Assembly: GCA_002359315.1 (NCBI GenBank)
Contig: DEMS01000015.1
Span: forward strand, 62,001-126,000
DNA: 64,000 nucleotides
Source of the DNA: Bacteroidetes bacterium UBA2664
GTDB lineage: Bacteria > Bacteroidota > Rhodothermia > Balneolales > Balneolaceae
Direction: 5' to 3'
The position numbers and the translations under genes are program-made. This document shows positions 37,506-47,561 of the stretch, in pieces. The notes beneath the pieces are model-generated. The model had not been told where the DNA came from and searched no databases. It saw only the letters and a list, made by a program, of their open reading frames with translations. Each line of letters opens with the position of its first letter. Within the stretch, counting starts at the first letter, position 1.

Positions 37506-38243
37506 ATGATAAATCTCGAAAAAATCGATGTCTTTTTTTCACTTAACTCATTTTCGGAAATTGAGTTAAGAGATAAAACTTCGGTTGTAATTGATGTTCT
37601 GCGCGCCAGTTCTTCAATTGTTACTGCATTAATGAATGGGGCTGACGCAATTATCCCCGTTGCAGATATGGGTGAGGCAAGTAAAATTGCGATGAATGTA
37701 GATTCAGAAAATTATCTTCTTTGCGGCGAAAAAGATGGAGTCATGATTGATGGATACGATCTTGGAAACTCACCGTTTGAGTACACAAAAGAGGTTGTCG
37801 CCAATAAAAAACTTATTTTTAATACAACCAACGGTACCAAAGCCATTAAGAAGACGTTTGGATCATCAAATGTATGCGTTGCCGCTTTTTTAAATGTATC
37901 TGCTGTAGTTGATTTTTTAAAAACCCAGCAAACCGATATCGTTTTGGTCTGTGCCGGCTGGAAGGGTCGGCTGGCTTTTGAAGATATTTTGTTGGCAGGA
38001 AATATCATCTATAAATTAACGGATGGTAAATTGCCGGAAAAAGCAAGGGATGGGGTAAGAGTCGCTTTTACACTTTATGATACATATAAAGATGACATTA
38101 CATCTATCATACAGCAGAGTAATCACGCTGAACGACTCAAAACCTTGATTGATACAGATGATATTGAATACTGCTGCCAGACCGATATTACGAATGTTTT
38201 ACCCTATTTAAATGAGGGAATGATTACACTCAAAAATGGCTAA
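37506..38243 (+). CDS. comB: 2-phosphosulfolactate phosphatase family protein (ComB)
   Basis: 245 residues, full length. Recognisable ComB segments are VVIDVLRASSSIVTALMNGA, CGEKDGVMIDGYDLGNSP, NTTNGTKAI and LVCAGWKGRLAFEDILLAG. In methanogens ComB removes phosphate from 2-phosphosulfolactate on the way to coenzyme M. ComA and ComC homologues are not in this window, so the bacterial role may be sulfolactate or sulfonate metabolism, or something different. The stop overlaps the ftsK start by 8 bases, and gcvT is 13 bases upstream, so it sits within an operon. Confidence 0.85.
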   Translation: MINLEKIDVFFSLNSFSEIELRDKTSVVIDVLRASSSIVTALMNGADAIIPVADMGEASKIAMNVDSENYLLCGEKDGVMIDGYDLGNSPFEYTKEVVANKKLIFNTTNGTKAIKKTFGSSNVCVAAFLNVSAVVDFLKTQQTDIVLVCAGWKGRLAFEDILLAGNIIYKLTDGKLPEKARDGVRVAFTLYDTYKDDITSIIQQSNHAERLKTLIDTDDIEYCCQTDITNVLPYLNEGMITLKNG

Positions 38244-40695
38244 AAAAAAGAATTCAATACCACTTCTCGGCCGTATCAGCTTCTCCCGAAAGATGGAAAT
38301 TACGGGGATTTTAATTATTGCGATCTCCATTTTAGTACTGTTGAGTATCGCATCGTACGATCCGGGTGATTATCCGCAAGCTAAGAATCTATCTTTCGAT
38401 TCTCTATTCAGAGTGGATCAGGGTGTTGCACTGCAAGTGAACAATTGGCTTGGTGTTGTAGGCACCTATATCTCTTTTCTTTTTGTACATGTACTATTTG
38501 GTTATGTAAGTATCATCATACCGATCATTCTGTTCAGTTTTGGCTGGTTTATATTTCGCCTGAAAGATCTCTCTGAACTCCTATGGCCTGTTACTTACGG
38601 AATTTGGATGATAATGCTTGTCTCAACAACATTGGGATGGTTTTACAACGAATATGAAGCTTACGATATGGCCTGGAGTGGTAATTCAGGCATCTATATC
38701 GCCGGTATCATGCAAAATATTACCGGGGTTGGCTCTATCATCATTTTATTTGTACTGCTGCTGGTCTCTCTGCTGCTGCTGGTTGATCGTGATTTGCAGA
38801 AATCGATGGACCGCATTAAAGCCTGGTTTAAAGAACGCAATGAAATGCGGGATCAATCCAAAAAACAAACTGAGCGAAATGAAGCTCTGAAACAGCGGCA
38901 AGCCGCAGATCAAGCTACAAAAGAGCAGTCGGGTATTGCCCAAAAAATATCCTCAGATAACCACTCAAACAGCATTGATGACATCCTGGAAAGATCTCAA
39001 AAAGAAGATCAGATTCGTGAAATTGAGAAGAAAAAAGAGAGTGCTGAGCTCGAAAAAAAACCGCCCAGAGCTATTTTGGAGAAAACGGATCCTCAGGATG
39101 AGAGTGAGTCTGACGAAGATGATGTTGAAATTTCTGTGTTTGTCGGAAAAGGTGACGAGGAGGCCGGTGAACGTGAATTAGATCATATCAATAAAGTAAA
39201 AGCGAAAGAAGTTCCGGTCATTAAGTATAAATTTCCGGGTATCGACCTCCTGGATTCGCCTCCAAATGAAGGGAATGAGGTAGATCTGGAAGAGATCCAG
39301 TTGAATAAAAAAATCATTCTGGAGAAGCTTAGAAGACATAAAATTGATATTCTCAGCATCAATGCAATCGTAGGTCCAACCGTAACACTTTACGAACTTG
39401 AGCCCTCTCCTGACGTAAAAATCAGCAAAATTGAGAGTTATGCCAATGACCTTAAAATGGCGACTGCAGCACATGGATTAAGAATCATCGCGCCTATTCC
39501 GGGCCGGTCAGCGGTTGGAATTGAAGTACCGAATAAAACTCGAGAACTGGTCTATATCAAATCGGTAATCAACACCAAAAAGTTTGTTGAAACGGATTAT
39601 GACCTGCCCGTTGCACTTGGCAAGACGATTGAAAATGAAGTGTTTATGATCGATCTGACCCAAATGCCCCATCTGCTGATAGCGGGTGCGACAGGGTCCG
39701 GTAAATCCGTCGGTATTAACACGGTTTTAACGTGCCTCCTCTATAAATGTCACCCGGATGATATTAAATTTGTATTGATCGACCCGAAGAAGATCGAGCT
39801 CTCACTCTACAGGCACATTCAAAATCACTTTTTAGCCGTTATACCGGGTTCGGAGGAACCTATCATTACGGATACATCCGCTGCACTTGAGACACTGCAG
39901 AGTGTTACGATGGAGATGGATGATCGCTATGATCTCCTAAAAATGGCGATGGTAAGGGATATAAAATCTTACAATGAAAAATTTGACCGGGGAGATCTGG
40001 ATGAGGAATTAGGCCACAGACACTTGCCCTATATCGTCGTGGTTATTGATGAACTGGCCGATCTGATGATGACCGCAGGCAAACAGATCGAGGAGCCAAT
40101 TGCACGAATTGCACAACTTGCCAGAGCTATTGGTATACATCTGGTTGTTGCAACACAGAGGCCTTCGGTAAATGTCATTACAGGGACCATTAAAGCAAAT
40201 TTCCCGGCCAGAATGGCCTATCAGGTAGCTTCTAAAGTAGATTCGAGAACCATCCTTGATACCGGTGGGGCGGATCAACTGGTGGGCCGTGGCGATATGC
40301 TATTCTCAAACGGAGCAGGAATGATTCGAATTCAAAATGCGTATGTTTCCTCTGATGAAGTGGAGAGAATTGCCGGATTCATTGGAAATCAGACGGGATA
40401 CAAGAAACCTTTTGCACTGCCGGTAGTAGAAAGTGAAGAGTCCGGAATTCCGGACCCGCTTGATGATATCGATGATCTGTTTAAAGATGCAGCAAAAATT
40501 GTGGTGTTGCACCAACAAGGATCTGTCTCGCTGTTACAACGGAAACTCAAGATCGGGTATAACAGAGCCGGAAGAATCATCGACCAGCTCTATAATGCAG
40601 GTGTTGTTGGCCCGTTTCAGGGAAGTACCGCTCGTGATGTTAAAATAACAGAAGAAGAGGAATTAGATGAAATTTTTGAAGAACTCAATCTATAA
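38236..40695 (+). CDS. ftsK: DNA translocase FtsK/SpoIIIE
   Basis: 819 residues. Four membrane helices fill the first 190 residues, then a charged linker (190-320), the alpha domain, and the motor with Walker A GATGSGKS (about 483-490) and Walker B VVIDELADLMMTAGKQIEE. The C-terminal gamma winged helix (about 755-819; VVLHQQGSVSLLQRKLKIGY) would read KOPS-type polar sequences. It pumps the chromosome through the division septum. It overlaps comB upstream and lolA downstream (29 bases), so translation is coupled. Confidence 0.96.
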   Translation: MAKKKNSIPLLGRISFSRKMEITGILIIAISILVLLSIASYDPGDYPQAKNLSFDSLFRVDQGVALQVNNWLGVVGTYISFLFVHVLFGYVSIIIPIILFSFGWFIFRLKDLSELLWPVTYGIWMIMLVSTTLGWFYNEYEAYDMAWSGNSGIYIAGIMQNITGVGSIIILFVLLLVSLLLLVDRDLQKSMDRIKAWFKERNEMRDQSKKQTERNEALKQRQAADQATKEQSGIAQKISSDNHSNSIDDILERSQKEDQIREIEKKKESAELEKKPPRAILEKTDPQDESESDEDDVEISVFVGKGDEEAGERELDHINKVKAKEVPVIKYKFPGIDLLDSPPNEGNEVDLEEIQLNKKIILEKLRRHKIDILSINAIVGPTVTLYELEPSPDVKISKIESYANDLKMATAAHGLRIIAPIPGRSAVGIEVPNKTRELVYIKSVINTKKFVETDYDLPVALGKTIENEVFMIDLTQMPHLLIAGATGSGKSVGINTVLTCLLYKCHPDDIKFVLIDPKKIELSLYRHIQNHFLAVIPGSEEPIITDTSAALETLQSVTMEMDDRYDLLKMAMVRDIKSYNEKFDRGDLDEELGHRHLPYIVVVIDELADLMMTAGKQIEEPIARIAQLARAIGIHLVVATQRPSVNVITGTIKANFPARMAYQVASKVDSRTILDTGGADQLVGRGDMLFSNGAGMIRIQNAYVSSDEVERIAGFIGNQTGYKKPFALPVVESEESGIPDPLDDIDDLFKDAAKIVVLHQQGSVSLLQRKLKIGYNRAGRIIDQLYNAGVVGPFQGSTARDVKITEEEELDEIFEELNL

Positions 40696-41314
40696 CAGTT
40701 ACCCGCTGCTACTGCTGTACCTCTTTCTGTTGCAACCTTCTGCTGTTTCAGCACAGTCGGATACCCCCCAATTTGATCTTTTAAAATCTCAGTTTGAAAA
40801 TAACAGAGTATTTTTTGCAGAATTTACTCACGAATATAACGACACATTTACCGGAGAACAGCAACGAACAACCGGCACAATCTGGGTAGGACTGGACAAG
40901 TATAAAATGAATAGTGGAAGTAATTTTATGCTTGTTGAAAACGACATATCCAGAGTCTATGATTCCTCTAAAAATAGAGTCATCATCAGTGAATATATCG
41001 AGGAAGACGACGATTTTGCACCCTCCAGAATGCTTCAAGGGGTGGATGACAGTTTCAATGTAAACGAACAGCTTTTGGATAACGGCCAAACGGTAATCCG
41101 TATGGAATCGGAAGATCCCTTCTCAATTTTTCAAAGTGTCACGATCTATCTCAACAATTCCGGAGTTCCAAGTCGGATTGAAGCTATAGATCAAGTCGAA
41201 AATGAGCTGCTTACTGTTTTCAACAACGGCCGTTTTATCGATGAAGAAGCGGGTCTTTTTGAATTCAATTATCCTGAAGATGCTGAATGGATTGATTTAC
41301 GCCACGATATCTAA
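40667..41314 (+). CDS. lolA: LolA-type outer-membrane lipoprotein carrier
   Basis: 215 residues. The signal peptide (LLLLYLFLLQPSAVSAQ) directs it to the periplasm. The mature part has the LolA pattern: FFAEFTHEYNDTFTGEQQRT, TGTIWVGLDKYKMNSGS, VYDSSKNRVIISEY and late EDPFSIFQSVTIYLNNSG. It ferries lipoproteins from the inner membrane to the outer-membrane receptor. The start lies inside the last 29 bases of ftsK, the pairing of ftsK and lolA being common in bacteria. Confidence 0.88.
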   Translation: MKFLKNSIYNSYPLLLLYLFLLQPSAVSAQSDTPQFDLLKSQFENNRVFFAEFTHEYNDTFTGEQQRTTGTIWVGLDKYKMNSGSNFMLVENDISRVYDSSKNRVIISEYIEEDDDFAPSRMLQGVDDSFNVNEQLLDNGQTVIRMESEDPFSIFQSVTIYLNNSGVPSRIEAIDQVENELLTVFNNGRFIDEEAGLFEFNYPEDAEWIDLRHDI

Positions 41315-42327
41315 TGAGAATTAAGATACTCAACATCACGTTATCTGTCGCCGCCGCACTCCTTTTCTTATGGTTTGCCTTTAAAAGTATAGCAATTGAT
41401 GAATTGTGGCAGCAAATCCTATTGGTGAATTATTATTGGCTCCCTTTTTTTATTGCTATTCTCATATTCAGCCACTTTATAAGAGCCGTACGATGGCGAT
41501 TATTGCTTCCAGATCAGTATCAATCTACGAAGTCAATCACCCTTTTTGCAGGTGTAATGCTTGGATATGTTGTCAATAACATCATACCACGCCTTGGGGA
41601 AATCTCACGGCCGGTGTATGTATCTAAAAAAACCGGGCTTAAATCCGGGATTCTAATCGGAACGGTTGTTATAGAACGGGTTTTTGACTTGATTACAATG
41701 TTATGTATAGCAATGGCAGCTCTGTTTTGGTTGATTAAGGATTTAGGAACATTGGAAAGATTGCTTGGTTTAGAGGGGTGGTCAACAGCTTATTATCTCT
41801 TTTTACCGCTTTTGATTGGGTTACTGTTTTTCTTCATCTGGATATTTTACAAGCTTATTTTGTACATCGATACCAACATTGATACTCAAAATCCACTTTT
41901 AACGAAGATTATTACCTTTGGAAGATCATTCAGTGAAGGACTCATATCTTTAAAAAAAGTTAAAAATTGGCCTCTTTTCCTTTTTTTAACATGTTGTATG
42001 TGGTTCGGATATATTTTAATGATCTATATTCCGTTCTACATGATGCAGATGCAGGCAGATTTTGGGCTGAATTTTTGGGATGCCGTTGTATTAACGGTTG
42101 TCTCAGCCGTTGGGGTCACGATTCCAACACCGGCAGGGATCGGGTCTTATCACTTATTGATCCAACAAAGTCTCTATATGTTATATGAAGTTCCCCTTGC
42201 AAAAGGGTTAACTTATGCAACGGTTATTCATGCGGTCACAATCCTCACTGTTTTTATTGTTGGCCCCATTGCTTTGTGGTGGGATAAATTTGTCACTATG
42301 AAAAAAAGTACAAAAGCAAATTCTTAA
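41314..42327 (+). CDS. YbhN / lysylphosphatidylglycerol-synthase-like membrane protein
   Basis: 337 residues with about eight membrane helices and no soluble synthase domain. HFIRAVRWRLLLP, GVMLGYVVNNIIPRLGEISR and SAVGVTIPTPAGIGSYH are hallmarks of the UPF0104 / AglD-like flippase-related family. The start overlaps the lolA stop as TAATG. Possible roles include lipid-linked substrate flipping or phospholipid transport; the neighbouring lolA suggests envelope biogenesis. Confidence 0.85.
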   Translation: MRIKILNITLSVAAALLFLWFAFKSIAIDELWQQILLVNYYWLPFFIAILIFSHFIRAVRWRLLLPDQYQSTKSITLFAGVMLGYVVNNIIPRLGEISRPVYVSKKTGLKSGILIGTVVIERVFDLITMLCIAMAALFWLIKDLGTLERLLGLEGWSTAYYLFLPLLIGLLFFFIWIFYKLILYIDTNIDTQNPLLTKIITFGRSFSEGLISLKKVKNWPLFLFLTCCMWFGYILMIYIPFYMMQMQADFGLNFWDAVVLTVVSAVGVTIPTPAGIGSYHLLIQQSLYMLYEVPLAKGLTYATVIHAVTILTVFIVGPIALWWDKFVTMKKSTKANS

Positions 42328-42387
42328 ATTTTCATAAAACTTGTGGTATCTTAAAATGGTTTTATCATCTTTGACACAGACTGAAAT

Positions 42388-44115
42388 ATGATTCGATTTG
42401 TCCTGATAGTTTGTTTTTGGTTCGTTACACTTTTCGGAGTGAATGCTGTAACTGCACAATCAGTGCAGGAAGGCAGTGAACAGTCACTGCTTCCTGAAAT
42501 AGATCCCCAGGATATTGAGATTCGCAGTCAGTTTCAGGCTCGTTTCCCCGGATTAAGAAGACAACCCATACTTGGATTCAATCCCCGGCCCAGAGTGTTT
42601 CAGACTGATCCCAATAGATTACCATTTATAGAATCTTATGACGCTGTTGCAGCCAATCTGCCGGTGGGAACATTAGACCGCCCGGAAGCTCCCGAATTTA
42701 ATCCGCTCGGTTATGCAACCCCACGCCATGCTTTCTTCAGAGGAGGAATAGGAAGTAATATTTCACCGGAGATGGATCTTTTTGCTACTGCAAACTTAAG
42801 CGATAGAAACTGGATATCCGGATCGGCAAGCTTACGATCCAGTGATGGTCATGAGGAACAAATAACCACCTCTTATCGTTATTTTGATGCGTCCATCAAA
42901 TCTTTTAACCGGATCTCTGATCGAACCGATTTAACATTCACCGCCGGATTAGAGTCCAATTTTAACCATATGCTTCAGGTCTATACACCGTTTGATCTCC
43001 TATTAGAAGGAGATACCCGGATTGAATCTACCGGATTTAATGCATCTACAGATTTAAACGTTGCTTCTACATCACTGAGCGGAATTCAATTCTCCCTGGG
43101 TGGTTTTACTCATAAATATGAAACCATTTCAGATTTCAATTACAACGGAGAAGCGACAGAATGGGGGATCGATTTTGATGCAGAGTACTCCAGACTCGGT
43201 AATCAAATCAATGAAATTCAAAAAATTCGTTTTCAAAATGAAACCGGCTCCATTAGTCCACTTTTCAGGCAAAGTGATTTATGGTCAGTTTCTACCCTCT
43301 CCGTACATTATGAACGGTTATTTAACTATCGAACAGATATAAAAGCAAGTCTGGGAGTCAGTTCGGTCACCGATGCAGTTGAAGATTTCAAAATTTACGT
43401 GGCACCGGAACTTGAAATAAAACACAGATTTTTTACCGGATTCAATATTCGTGGTGTTGTATCTGCGTCCCCCTCTCATGCTAATTACTCAACTCTCCGG
43501 AGAGAAAATCAGTTTTTTGACCTAAATTCAACCCTTCAGCATCAATATGAAATCCTGGCTTTAGGTGAGTTGTTGATGGAGCCATTTTACGGTACAAAAA
43601 TATTAGCGGGTGTATCTTTTCAAGATGTCAAAAACTTTCAGTACTATTCAAGACAAACAACATCCGGAAATATGTTAGGTATTGTTGAACCAGCTTATTA
43701 TCAAACAAACTTCATGGATGCCAACATACTTCGGGTTTATGGCGGGATAAGTCAGGATTTACGTCCAAATGTAATTTGGATAAATGTTGATGGGCATTGG
43801 CAAATCCCTAAATTATCCAATGGTGATAAGATTCCATATTCTGAATCACTCTCATTGAAGGCCGCTGTTTCAGTTCGGCCTGTAACCGACCTTCTTGTTG
43901 AAGGGTGGGGTGAATTTTCAGGTATTCGGGAGGATTATAACGGTGATCAATTGTCATCGTATTTCCTTCTTGGAGGTCGGTTTGAAATCTCATTATCAGA
44001 GAAATATGGTATATATGGTAAATTACTTAACATATTAAACGAAGATTATGAGTTCTGGAGCGGGTATAGGGAGCCGGGCTTCCAGGGTTTCGTAGGATTC
44101 ACATACATATTTTAA
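42388..44115 (+). CDS. Outer-membrane beta-barrel protein, unassigned
   Basis: 575 residues. The signal peptide ends near VTAQ. Residues from about 110 onward show alternating amphipathic strands rich in aromatic residues and ending in FVGFTYIF, the terminal-Phe pattern of barrel proteins. No plug domain or TonB box is convincing, although the late part (YGKLLNILNEDYEFWSGYRE) resembles the end of TonB-dependent receptors. It follows the YbhN-type gene and precedes the HU/SPOR and ExbB/ExbD/TonB genes, so a role in envelope transport is inferred. Confidence 0.72.
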   Translation: MIRFVLIVCFWFVTLFGVNAVTAQSVQEGSEQSLLPEIDPQDIEIRSQFQARFPGLRRQPILGFNPRPRVFQTDPNRLPFIESYDAVAANLPVGTLDRPEAPEFNPLGYATPRHAFFRGGIGSNISPEMDLFATANLSDRNWISGSASLRSSDGHEEQITTSYRYFDASIKSFNRISDRTDLTFTAGLESNFNHMLQVYTPFDLLLEGDTRIESTGFNASTDLNVASTSLSGIQFSLGGFTHKYETISDFNYNGEATEWGIDFDAEYSRLGNQINEIQKIRFQNETGSISPLFRQSDLWSVSTLSVHYERLFNYRTDIKASLGVSSVTDAVEDFKIYVAPELEIKHRFFTGFNIRGVVSASPSHANYSTLRRENQFFDLNSTLQHQYEILALGELLMEPFYGTKILAGVSFQDVKNFQYYSRQTTSGNMLGIVEPAYYQTNFMDANILRVYGGISQDLRPNVIWINVDGHWQIPKLSNGDKIPYSESLSLKAAVSVRPVTDLLVEGWGEFSGIREDYNGDQLSSYFLLGGRFEISLSEKYGIYGKLLNILNEDYEFWSGYREPGFQGFVGFTYIF

Positions 44116-44119
44116 TTTT

Positions 44120-44318
44120 ATGGATACAGTATTTATAAAAGCATTCAAAGAAATATTGCGTGAACAACTTGTTGAAAAAAATAGTGTAGATATTGACGGG
44201 TTCGGTACATTCGAAGTCATTCATTATGAACAGCATCAAAAAAGATACAGTAATGGAAAGGTTGTTATGATGCCTCCAAAGGATATACTTGAATTTAAAT
44301 CAAATATTAAGGTTTCCA

Positions 44319-44329
<11 letters not shown>
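44120..44329 (+). CDS. Short HU-like DNA-binding protein
   Basis: 69 residues, shorter than the roughly 90 of HU. It matches HU from helix 2 onward (VDIDGFGTFEVIHYEQHQKR) through the beta arm (VMMPPKDILEFKSN) but lacks helix 1. It resembles the HU-CCDC81-like modules found in Bacteroidota. The last 11 bases overlap the start of the next gene, which begins with another HU-like domain lacking the arm, so the two may form one functional heterodimer. DNA binding is not assured. Confidence 0.72.
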
Positions 44330-45332
<1,003 letters not shown>

Positions 45333-45343
45333 TAATCACTTAC

Positions 45344-46066
45344 ATGAATATCATCTACTTACTGAAACTACAGGCTCAAACAACTGAGACTGATTCCCTG
45401 CTTATGGATATGTTGCAGGATGATTCGTCGGTCTCTTTTTTAGAAATTCTCTCCCAGGGCGGATTATTAATGATCCCTCTATTCATCCTTTCCGTAATTA
45501 CAATTTATGTAATTGCTGAGCGCTGGCGATCACTGGAGAATTCCAAAATGGATATCAATCACACTCTAAATTCCATTGAAACACTTTTAAAATCCGGCAG
45601 TCAGCAAAGAGCCATTCAGTATTGTGAAGAATTTGATAAACCACTCGCCAGAATATTAAAAGCCGGAATTCGCAAATTGGGACGTCCGATCGTTGATATT
45701 CAGGATTCAATTAGAAAAGCAGGTAAAAAGGAGATCTTTCAGCTTGAAAAACGAATGAACTGGCTTGCAACTATTGCCGGTGTGGCACCTCTGATCGGCT
45801 TTACAGGTACAGTAACAGGGATGATCCGTGCATTCATGGATATACAATCCCTTCAGGGAAATGTGAATCCCAGTGTACTTGCAGGTGGTATTTGGGAAGC
45901 TTTGATTACAACAGCGACCGGATTAATTGTGGGTATCATTGCATATGGATTTTATAACTATCTCCTGGGCAAGATCAACCGAATGATTTTTGAACTTGAA
46001 AATGCTTCTGCTGATTTTGTAGATCTTCTTCAGGCTCCGGCACCTAAAAAGCGGCAGGAGGATTAA
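45344..46066 (+). CDS. MotA/TolQ/ExbB-type proton channel
   Basis: 240 residues with three membrane helices: about 35-57, and the pair GVAPLIGFTGTVTGMIRAFM (about 145) and ALITTATGLIVGIIAYGFYN (about 190). The conserved cytoplasmic segment KRMNWLATIAGVAPL is typical. Together with the ExbD/TolR and TonB-like genes downstream (4 and 9 bases apart) it forms a complete proton-motive-force-driven motor of the Ton or Tol type. Whether it serves TonB transport or Tol-like division cannot be decided here. Confidence 0.92.
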   Translation: MNIIYLLKLQAQTTETDSLLMDMLQDDSSVSFLEILSQGGLLMIPLFILSVITIYVIAERWRSLENSKMDINHTLNSIETLLKSGSQQRAIQYCEEFDKPLARILKAGIRKLGRPIVDIQDSIRKAGKKEIFQLEKRMNWLATIAGVAPLIGFTGTVTGMIRAFMDIQSLQGNVNPSVLAGGIWEALITTATGLIVGIIAYGFYNYLLGKINRMIFELENASADFVDLLQAPAPKKRQED

Positions 46067-46070
46067 TTCC

Positions 46071-46475
46071 ATGGACTTCAGAGAAGACAGTAGCATTAAA
46101 GAACCGCTTTCGATGTTCTCTCAGTCATCATTGACTGATATTATTTTGCTGTTGCTCATATTCTTTCTGCTTACTTCTTCATTTGTTACCAATTTTGGTA
46201 TCCGGGTTAATGTACCGCAAGCCACATCAAGCGTAACGACTGAAGCAAACCAGATTTCTGTAGCTATTACACCGGAAGGTGTGTTTTATGTTGATGGCGA
46301 ACAGACTGCAAGGGCAAATCTATCAATCGTTATTCGACAAGTATATCAGAATAAGCCAAATTCATCGTTAGTAATACGTGCGGACAGAGATGCCATCGTG
46401 GATGATGCTGTCAGAGTGATGAATATCGGCAGAGCATTAAATATGAATATCGTAATGGCGACAGAACGAGATTAA
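46071..46475 (+). CDS. ExbD/TolR-type biopolymer transport protein
   Basis: 134 residues. One membrane helix near the N terminus carries the essential Asp in SLTDIILLLLIFFLLTSSFV, followed by a periplasmic alpha/beta domain (NVPQATSSVTTEANQ, then VVIRADRDAIVDDAV). It pairs with the ExbB-like channel to convert proton flow into motion. It lies 4 bases after the channel gene and 9 before the TonB-like gene. Confidence 0.92.
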   Translation: MDFREDSSIKEPLSMFSQSSLTDIILLLLIFFLLTSSFVTNFGIRVNVPQATSSVTTEANQISVAITPEGVFYVDGEQTARANLSIVIRQVYQNKPNSSLVIRADRDAIVDDAVRVMNIGRALNMNIVMATERD

Positions 46476-46484
46476 AAACAGAAC

Positions 46485-47315
46485 ATGGATTGGTTAAAAA
46501 AATATTTAGAAGATGATGATCGCTTTGGTGCAAGCGTAACGGCAGCAATACATCTTGTCATTCTAATTATTGCTCTACTTTATACCATTGATTTTAATAC
46601 AGATCAGCGTTCTGCATTTATTGAGGTAACCCTTGGAGAATTTAGAAGTGGAACCTTAGCACAACGAGCGCCGGTACAAAGACAGGAAGTTGCAACCCGG
46701 CCCAATCCGGCTGTAGTTGAACCTAATGAACCGGATCCGGAAATTGTTCAACCGGTTGAAACACCACAAAATCCGGTTGAAGAAATCGCAAAACCCGTTG
46801 ATCTGCCCGATCAGGTTGAAGATATCGTTGATGACGATGTCGTTGAAACTCCTGAAACAGAAGTCATTGATCCACAAGCTGTAGAAGTAACTGAAAATGA
46901 AATAGAACAAGTTACACCTCCTCTTACACAGGAAGATGAGCAGACACGTCAGGGAGTCCCTGAGAGTGGTGATGAGCGAGGAGCTGATGGAGATCCAAAC
47001 GTGGATCAGGGTGTAGGGAACAGTCCCGATCGAGCAGCTCCCTATGACCTTCAGTGGGAAGGAGAGTTAAACCGCTCTCCTATGGTACAACCACTGCCTA
47101 CCAATCAGACTAATGAAGAAGCGGTCATTACGATTCGATTTGAAGTAAACCCGGATGGATCACTCGGCAGGGTAATGCCCATGAGAAAAATGAATCCTGA
47201 ATTGGAACGTGAAGTGATGCGAACTCTCAGGAGCTGGCGATTTTCCAGATTGCCCTCCGGAGTCCCGCAAGAAGTTCAGTGGGGTACGATTACGTTTCGG
47301 TTTGTATTGGATTGA
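46485..47315 (+). CDS. TonB-family energy transducer
   Basis: 276 residues. A single N-terminal membrane helix (AAIHLVILIIALLYTI), a long Pro/Glu/Val-rich periplasmic stalk (about 60-190) that could span the periplasm, and a TonB_C domain at the end (EAVITIRFEVNPDGSLG, then LRSWRFSRLPSG). It connects the ExbB/ExbD motor to an outer-membrane partner, and the barrel protein three genes upstream is a possible one. The gene ends 6 bases before the inverted repeat element. Confidence 0.88.
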   Translation: MDWLKKYLEDDDRFGASVTAAIHLVILIIALLYTIDFNTDQRSAFIEVTLGEFRSGTLAQRAPVQRQEVATRPNPAVVEPNEPDPEIVQPVETPQNPVEEIAKPVDLPDQVEDIVDDDVVETPETEVIDPQAVEVTENEIEQVTPPLTQEDEQTRQGVPESGDERGADGDPNVDQGVGNSPDRAAPYDLQWEGELNRSPMVQPLPTNQTNEEAVITIRFEVNPDGSLGRVMPMRKMNPELEREVMRTLRSWRFSRLPSGVPQEVQWGTITFRFVLD

Positions 47316-47320
47316 CTTTG

Positions 47321-47561
47321 AGTGAAAAGTAAAAAGTGTAGAAGTGAAAAGAGCTGTTCTGCAGAACTTGTGACCCATAATATTATAATATCTTCATCCT
47401 TACGTAGGTTAGGATCTCCAAGGTTAAAAGTTCAATATGATCAATGGGTTTTGAGTAACCTATGCCCTGAGATCCTGAAATAAATTCAGGATGACAGAAT
47501 AAAATTCACCTTTCACTTTTCACTTCTACACTTTTCACTTCTACACTTTTTACTTTTCACT
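47321..47561. repeat. Element bounded by a 31-bp perfect inverted repeat (MITE-like)
   Basis: The 31 bases at 47321-47351 occur as an exact reverse complement at 47531-47561, bounding 179 bases of AT-rich DNA that includes the 28-bp dispersed palindrome. The arms are homopurine/homopyrimidine (GTGAAAAGT, AGAAGTG). It sits between the convergent tonB-like and mscS-like genes and covers the mscS stop codon. A miniature mobile element or a large bidirectional terminator stem are both possible. No target-site duplication was established. Confidence 0.75.
47468..47495. repeat. 28-bp dispersed palindromic repeat, copy 1
   Basis: ATCCTGAA, five bases, TTCAGGAT forms an 8-bp stem hairpin inside 28 bases identical to 53129-53156. 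It resembles REP-like intergenic palindromes. Both copies lie in intergenic repeats next to gene ends. Confidence 0.85.
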
